This document shows positions 6,408 through 10,343 of a stretch of DNA of 10,343 nucleotides, in pieces. The notes under the pieces are model-generated. The model saw only the letters and a program-made list of their open reading frames with translations, had not been told where the DNA came from and made no database searches. The stretch is from JBKJVQ01 sp046717125 (GTDB lineage Bacteria; Pseudomonadota; Alphaproteobacteria; Rhizobiales; Methyloligellaceae), in contig JBKJVQ010000142.1 in assembly GCA_046717125.1 (NCBI GenBank), positions 1 to 10,343 of the forward strand, in the 5' to 3' direction. How positions within the stretch are numbered: the stretch's first letter is position 1; every line of letters begins with the position of its first letter. The translations under genes and the position numbers were made by a program.

Positions 6408-7829
6408 ATGGTCTCGATCCGGACAGACGATCTGCTGGGCATTATCGACAACGGCCTGATGAAGACCGCGACGCCGCGGCGCATCGCCATCGTCGGAGCG
6501 GGCATGGCGGGGCTCGCCTCGGCGTATGAGCTGCATCGCGCCGGACATGACGTAACCCTGCTTGAGGCGCGCGCGCGTGTCGGCGGCCGCATCCGCACGT
6601 TGCATGAACCTTTCACGCACGGCCTGTACGCGGAGGCGGGGGCGATGCGCATCCCGCGCGCGCACAGACTGAGCATGGCCTATGTCGAGAAGTTCGGACT
6701 GACCGTCTCGCCCTTCACCATGAGCAATCCGAACGCGTTCTACATGCTGCGCGGCCGCAAATGCCGTGTCCGCGAGGCGGAGGAGAACCCGGACTGTCTC
6801 GGCTTCGATCTGGCGCAAGCCGAGAAGGGCGTCAGCGCGCTGACGCATTGGGCTTCCGCCATTCGTCCGTTCGCGGAGCGCATTTCGCAGCATGGCGAGA
6901 GCGCGTGGGACACGATCGCCGTCGAATACGATTCCTATTCGACACGCGAGTTCCTGGAGGCGAACAACTGGTCCGAAGGGCTGATCGAGACGTTCGGCCT
7001 TCTCGCCGATCAGGAAGCGATCATGAACATGTCGTTCCTCGAGCTGCTGCGCGAGGAGGTCGGTCAGTATTACACGGACATGGTGGCGATCGACGGCGGC
7101 ATGGACCGGCTGCCGCTCGCGTTTCTGCCGGCGCTGCACGGATGCATCCGCTTCGGCGCGAAAATGATCGGGCTCGAGCAAACCGAGAACAAAGTCCGTG
7201 TCCATTACCAGACCGCGGCCGGACGATTCGAAGCCAGCGGCGACTATGTGATCGTGACCGTGCCGTTTCCTGTCCTCCGCCACATCGAAGCGCAGCCGCC
7301 CTTCTCGTTCCCAAAGCAGCGCGCCATCCGGCAACTGCACTATGATGCGTCGGCCAAAATCGTCATGCAATTCCGCCGGCGTTTCTGGGAAGAGGACGAG
7401 GGCGTGTTCGGCGGCGGCACCGTTACCGATCTGCCGATCCGCAATGTCTACTATCCGGATCACGGCCGGGAGACGGGCAGGGGCGTCGTGCTCGCAAGCT
7501 ATACCTGGTCGGAAGACGCGCAGCGCTGGGGCTCGCTCTCGGAACAGGACCGCATCTTCCAGGCGCTCGAGGATTTGGCGCGCATCCATCCGCAGGCGCT
7601 GGCCGAATTCGAAGTCGGCGCATCGAAGATGTGGCACGACGATGAGTTCGCAGGCGGCGCGTTCGCCCTGTTCGAGCCGGGGCAGCAGACCTCGCTCTAC
7701 ACGCACATCATCGCGCCGGAGGGCCGTATCCATTTCGCCGGCGAGCATGCGTCGCTCGCCCATGCCTAGATCCAGGGCGCGATCGAGTCGGGCTTGCGCG
7801 CGGCGCAAGAGATCAACGAGCGGGGTTAG
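6408..7829 (+). pseudogene. FAD-dependent amine / L-amino-acid oxidase with premature amber stop
   Basis: From the ATG at 6408 to a TAG at 7767-7769 the product is 453 residues. It has the dinucleotide-binding motif IVGAGMAGLASAYEL (28-42), E53 for the FAD ribose, RVGGR at 57-61 and the C-terminal FAGEH at 443-447. After the TAG the same frame stays open for 19 codons, reading IQGAIESGLRAAQEINERG before a second TAG (7827-7829). Flavin amine oxidases carry HAWIQGAIESG-type sequence here, so the TAG replaces a Trp codon (TGG to TAG, one base). The lost helix normally caps the flavin, so the truncated protein is probably impaired. Alternatives are amber readthrough or a base-call error. The 18-residue extension before MKTATPRR fits the family, supporting the 6408 start. 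The substrate class (amine or L-amino acid) cannot be fixed. It is the last gene of the operon, 3 nt after the nucleotidase. Confidence 0.85.
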
Positions 7830-7880
7830 TTCGCCTTATGATCCGTACACTGAAAAATTTCTGCATCCGCCCGGCCCGTT

Positions 7881-8216
7881 TCATTTTGAGCGTCCGGCGA
7901 TGTAGGCACACACCAGGGTTACTGCCGAAGAAATGAGGGGTTCGGCGACGCGGCCGATATTCTTCACGACCAGGCTCGCATTGAGGGTGACGATGCGGTC
8001 GGTGCGAATCCAGCTCGCAGCGGGAAGAGTTCCTTCGGTAATGTCGGCTGGTGTAATCGCGAGCGCATGTGCGGATTAGGGTCGGGAAGTCACCGGCAGC
8101 GCTATAAAGTCCCCGTAGCTGTCAGCGGCGGTGAGCGCTAGTACCGGCCTGCGCTTCGTGGCCGACAGATCGGTGAATGGAAACGGGATGAGCAGCAGGT
8201 CGCCACGCTCAGGCAT
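7881..8216 (-). pseudogene. MazF/PemK-family toxin interrupted by an ochre stop
   Basis: The frame opens at the ATG at 8216 and overlaps the antitoxin stop by 8 nt (ATGCCTGA). It reads MPERGDLLLIPFPFTDLSAT, KRRPVLAL and GDFIALPVTSRP, then a TAA at codon 47 (8078-8076). The same frame continues without another stop for 64 codons (SAHALAITPADITEGTLPAASWIRTDRIVTL and onward) to a TGA at 7883-7881. The full reading of 111 codons is the usual length for this endoribonuclease family. RGDLLLIPFPF, KRRPVL and the SWIRTDRIVTL block are PemK/MazF hallmarks. The stop most simply arose from CAA or CAG (Gln) by C to T. Only 46 residues would be made, so the toxin should be dead. It converges with the oxidase gene, and 7830-7880 between them holds nothing I recognise. 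Confidence 0.85.
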
Positions 8217-8403
8217 GGTCCCAGACACTGTCCTCGGCATTATCCCAAACCGATGCGCACGAAGCCGTTTGGGCGGCCATCAGGTCACGCCATTCAGCGC
8301 GATCCCGCCGGTCGCGCAGGAACGCGATAAAGTCGAGCACTTCGCGGGCCAGCGGTTCGGGCAGTCCCTTCACCTGCTCGAAGATCTGGTCGGCGATGCT
8401 CAT
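8209..8403 (-). CDS. DUF2281-type antitoxin
   Basis: The 64-residue product (MSIADQIFEQVKGLPEPLAR...EVLDFIAFLRDRRDRAEW) matches the short DUF2281 antitoxins: an N-terminal amphipathic helix and the LP...EVLDFIAFL core. A polar, acidic Trp-rich tail follows, likely to bind the toxin. The start at 8403 is chosen because GGAG lies 5 nt upstream. An in-frame start at 8466 would add 21 residues with no family look. The gene overlaps the toxin start by 8 nt, as in coupled type II toxin-antitoxin operons. It looks intact while its partner is broken, so it may be an orphan that still represses or that neutralises related toxins elsewhere. Confidence 0.82.
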   Translation of the reverse strand: MSIADQIFEQVKGLPEPLAREVLDFIAFLRDRRDRAEWRDLMAAQTASCASVWDNAEDSVWDHA

Positions 8404-8412
8404 GTTTTCTCC

Positions 8413-8428
8413 GTGCGCTCGTGCGCTC
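8413..8428. repeat. Tandem 8-bp repeat just upstream of the antitoxin
   Basis: GTGCGCTC occurs twice without a gap (8413-8420 and 8421-8428), followed by a partial GCGTGCC. On the antitoxin strand it lies directly before the ribosome binding site. It could be the operator for autoregulation, or simple repeat noise in a short divergent region (8404-8509) shared with the hydrolase gene. Confidence 0.35.
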
Positions 8429-8509
8429 GCGTGCCAAGTCTCCATATCCCGTCGCCCGTAATTCAAGCCAATTAGTTCAGCACACGCCCGCGCCGAGGAG
8501 GCCCACTCA

Positions 8510-9433
8510 ATGTCGCGTCAGCGCTCCCTGTTCCTCGCCCTTGTTTTCGCAGCCTCCCAGTTCCCGGCAGTCGCTGAGAGTGGCGATTTCACCGGCCTGG
8601 TCGACATCGGCAGCGGACGCAAGATGTATCTCGAGTGCCGCGGTACCGGGTCCCCGACCGTCGTCATCGTGGCAGGCGGGAAGGCTGCCGCCTATGACTG
8701 GACTGAGGATTCGCCCGTCTTCTCCGCGGTTGCCGGCTTCACGCGGGTCTGCGCCTACGATCGGCCCGGAACGCCAGTCGACGATGCTCCCAGCCGCAGC
8801 GACCCGGTCCCAATGCCGATCACCGCGGGCGACTCGGTCGCCGACCTTCATGCGCTGGTGGCCGCTGCCGGCATCGCGACGCCGTTCGTGATCGTCGGAC
8901 ATTCCTATGGCGGCCTCATCAGCCGGCTCTATGCGATGAATTATCCCGGCGACGTGGACGGGATGGTTCTCGTCGATGCCCTGTCCGAGGGATTGCGGGC
9001 AGCGGAAACGCCGGCGGAGTGGGCGAACCAGAAGATCATTCTCGATGGCGACCTGACGGAGGTTCTGAAAATCTATCCCGACATCGAGCGGGCGGATGCG
9101 GACCGTAGCTTCGATCAACTCGTCGCTGCCCCGCCGCTTCAGCCGATGCCGCTGATCGTGCTGAGCGCCGATCGCCCCTGGGGACCGCTGGTCTCGGGCC
9201 TCATCGCCGATGGAAGGTTGCCTGCCGACATTCCACCTGACGTCGGCACCATCACCGATCGGGCCCAGAGGGAGGCGCAGGCTAAGCTCGCCGCGCTCGT
9301 GCCCGGCGCCAGGCACAGCATGAACACCAACAGCGGTCACGAGATCCACAAGGACCAGCCGCAGCTTGTGATCGACTCCATCCGCGAAATTGTCGACGCT
9401 GTCCGTGACGGCAAGACAAGCCTCGTACCGTGA
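8510..9433 (+). CDS. Exported alpha/beta-fold hydrolase
   Basis: The 307-residue product has a signal peptide (MSRQRSLFLALVFAASQFPAVA, cleavage after about A22) and then an alpha/beta hydrolase. The oxyanion-strand region is TVVIVAGGKAAAYDW, where many relatives have HG. Strand and loop CAYDRPGTPVDDAPSR follow, then the nucleophile elbow GHSYGG at 130-135 (S132) and a C-terminal HSMNTNSGHEIHKDQP with likely catalytic His H277. AGG in place of the usual HG(x)G is common in periplasmic relatives. It probably hydrolyses an ester or amide in the periplasm; the substrate cannot be named. AGGAGG (8496-8501), 8 nt before the ATG, is the best ribosome binding site in the window. It is divergent from the antitoxin gene and sits among decayed genes. 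Confidence 0.88.
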   Translation: MSRQRSLFLALVFAASQFPAVAESGDFTGLVDIGSGRKMYLECRGTGSPTVVIVAGGKAAAYDWTEDSPVFSAVAGFTRVCAYDRPGTPVDDAPSRSDPVPMPITAGDSVADLHALVAAAGIATPFVIVGHSYGGLISRLYAMNYPGDVDGMVLVDALSEGLRAAETPAEWANQKIILDGDLTEVLKIYPDIERADADRSFDQLVAAPPLQPMPLIVLSADRPWGPLVSGLIADGRLPADIPPDVGTITDRAQREAQAKLAALVPGARHSMNTNSGHEIHKDQPQLVIDSIREIVDAVRDGKTSLVP

Positions 9434-9435
9434 GG

Positions 9436-9702
9436 CCAGCGCGCGTCACGTGAACAAGGCGGTCAAATGGAACTCGCCGTTCTACGGCGTCGAGGAGGGG
9501 ACTTGGTTCCTCAGCTTTCACTGCTTCGCGAGATACGTGAAGGTGGCCTTCTTCCGGCACGTCGTTGCGTCCCGTCCCGCCGGGCACGTCCAGACAGGAG
9601 CACGTACGCTACGTCGACATCCACGAGGACGATGCGCTCGACGAAGCTCAGTTCACGGACTGGGTGAAGCAGGCGAGCGAATTGCCAGGGGAGAAGATGT
9701 GA
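9436..9702 (+). pseudogene. DUF1801 protein remnant, 5'-truncated and frameshifted
   Basis: Right after the hydrolase stop, one frame reads RHVNKAVKWNSPFYGV (from about 9444), EEGTWFLSFHCFARYVKVAFFR. Homology then jumps to another frame at 9556, reading GTSLRPVPPGTSRQEHVRYV, DIHEDDALDEAQF and TDWVKQASELPGEKM, with stop TGA at 9700-9702. NKAVKWNSPFYG...GWFLSFHCF...KVTFFRG and the HEDD...W..QA..LPG end are DUF1801 features as I know them. The two frames rejoin if two bases are restored near 9555-9557, for example CGCGGC collapsed to CGGC, a -2 deletion. The N-terminal part of the domain is missing, replaced by the hydrolase end. No start codon with a ribosome binding site is present. DUF1801 function is not established. 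I see nothing in 9703-9754. Confidence 0.75.
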
Positions 9703-9754
9703 TGGGGCGAGGTGTGCGGATGGCGGACGCAATAAGATGCGATAGTACCCAATC

Positions 9755-10258
9755 CTAATCGGGTATTCCTAACCTATCGGGCCTGGCAATCCACGCTTCA
9801 ACACTATCAATGAAAGTCCATACGTCGTCGTCGCCGGCCTTGGTGTATCCTGGGACATTAGGGTCGGCACCCATGCGGGTGAATACATCGGTGAGCCATT
9901 TAGGTTTGTTTCTGGTGCGTTCTATGCCCAGTGCCGCCAGCCAGCACTCTAGCTCGCCGACTGGTACAAAACAGAGGCCGTAGTTCATCATCTTGCCCAC
10001 GAAGGTCGTCACCTCAGCGAGTTCGGTGCCCTCAAAAGCACTCAAACCTTGCGCCTTGCAAACTTCTCTTCCTTTAGCATCGAGATAGCCTTTGATGGTG
10101 TTTCGCTCGCCCTGCAAAGCAGGCAGCTGATCCGCTGCCAAGTTCAATAGGGGCCAAATGTGCTGAAAATTTTCATCCATAAGTACATCGAAATCAAACA
10201 TTGCTGCTGCCGGAATGCCAAGCTTGCGAATAGGGCTGACGATTCTCGGAATGGTCTG
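9755..10258 (-). pseudogene. C-terminal fragment of an OLD-family (TOPRIM) ATPase
   Basis: On the minus strand the frame is open from CAG at 10258 to the stop at 9757-9755, 167 codons. It begins QTIPRIVSPIRKLGIPAAAM, followed by FDFDVLMDENFQHIWPLL. FDFDVL is the DxD of a TOPRIM domain. The tail contains CFVPVGELECWLAALG, KPKWLTDVF and AGDDDVWTFIDSVEAW, as in the C-termini of OLD-type AAA ATPase/nucleases used in phage defence. The ATPase domain and the first TOPRIM Glu motif should lie upstream, but the frame meets a TAG at 10261-10259 and homology stops there. An internal ATG at 10201 could start a 148-residue peptide but has no good ribosome binding site. By eye, base composition is less GC-rich than in the operon, which suggests horizontal transfer. 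The family call is from motifs and context, without a database search. Confidence 0.65.
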
Positions 10259-10343
10259 CTAGGGACAGAACCCAATCAGTGATCGGATGCCGCAAATCAG
10301 ATTCAGAGGCTCAGGCGGCGTGGTGGAGGCTCTGATGGGACAT
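10259..10343. mobile_element. Possible end of an insertion sequence or other junction
   Basis: OLD-fragment homology ends at a CTAG (10259-10262), followed by GGACAGAACCC. Some IS5-group elements duplicate CTAG-like targets and have short G-rich termini with transposase stops within about 50 bp. On the minus strand a frame closes at 10311-10313, about 50 bp from the junction. Only about 82 bp are visible and no transposase motif can be confirmed, so a simple deletion junction is equally possible. Confidence 0.25.

Noticed and set aside
7767..7769. TAG as a pyrrolysine or general reassigned codon
   Set aside because: TAG also ends djlA-operon and other genes normally (for example 4863-4865 and 6402-6404), no pyl genes are visible, and the family has Trp here.
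5778..7808. Very long minus-strand open frame (676 codons) opposite the nucleotidase and oxidase
   Set aside because: It is antisense to two genes with strong family motifs, its composition is Arg/Asp/Ala-skewed with no recognisable domain, and such antisense frames are common in high-GC DNA.
9467..9667. 66-codon plus-strand frame starting at 9467
   Set aside because: It is a third frame through the DUF1801 remnant with no resemblance to that family, while the other two frames carry clear homology.

Overview
The window is high-GC bacterial DNA. Protein families, alphaproteobacterial-looking promoter boxes and a RIME-like double palindrome (3185-3295) point to the Hyphomicrobiales (Rhizobiales). 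This assignment rests on pattern recognition, not a database search. No rRNA, tRNA or CRISPR array was seen.

Layout. (1) 1-680, minus: the N-terminal part of a hydantoinase/5-oxoprolinase, with a plausible promoter at 706-734. (2) 759-2443, plus: two tandem paralogous exported proteins with a jelly-roll (LamG/DUF1080-like) fold. The first is broken by a +1 frameshift near 1083-1086. The second is intact and carries a Pro/Ala-rich tail of about 116 residues. (3) 2529-2583: a tandem-hairpin terminator, followed by a small unknown secreted protein (2673-3098). (4) 3185-3295: the RIME-like element, which ends 22 bp before the djlA start codon. (5) 3318-7829, plus: a probable four-gene operon with gaps of 60, 3 and 3 nt. 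It encodes a DjlA-like membrane J-domain cochaperone, an AmpD/AmiD-type amidase, an exported UshA-family nucleotidase and an FAD amine oxidase. The oxidase has an amber stop exactly where its conserved C-terminal Trp should be.

(6) 7881-10343 is a patchwork of decayed accessory genes. It holds an intact DUF2281-type antitoxin with a MazF/PemK toxin carrying an ochre stop at codon 47, then an intact exported alpha/beta hydrolase. After these come a 5'-truncated, frameshifted DUF1801 remnant and the C-terminal part of an OLD-family (TOPRIM) ATPase that breaks off at a CTAG junction with unrelated DNA, possibly an IS end.

Genes working together. The central operon suggests cell-envelope chaperoning, peptidoglycan turnover and periplasmic nucleotide or phosphoester scavenging, but this link is inferred from order only. 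The most notable features are five separate gene lesions (one +1 frameshift, one amber, one ochre, one -2 frameshift with 5' loss, one truncation) beside intact neighbours, and an unusual active site in the nucleotidase. I did not find convincing evidence for a wholly new multi-gene system.
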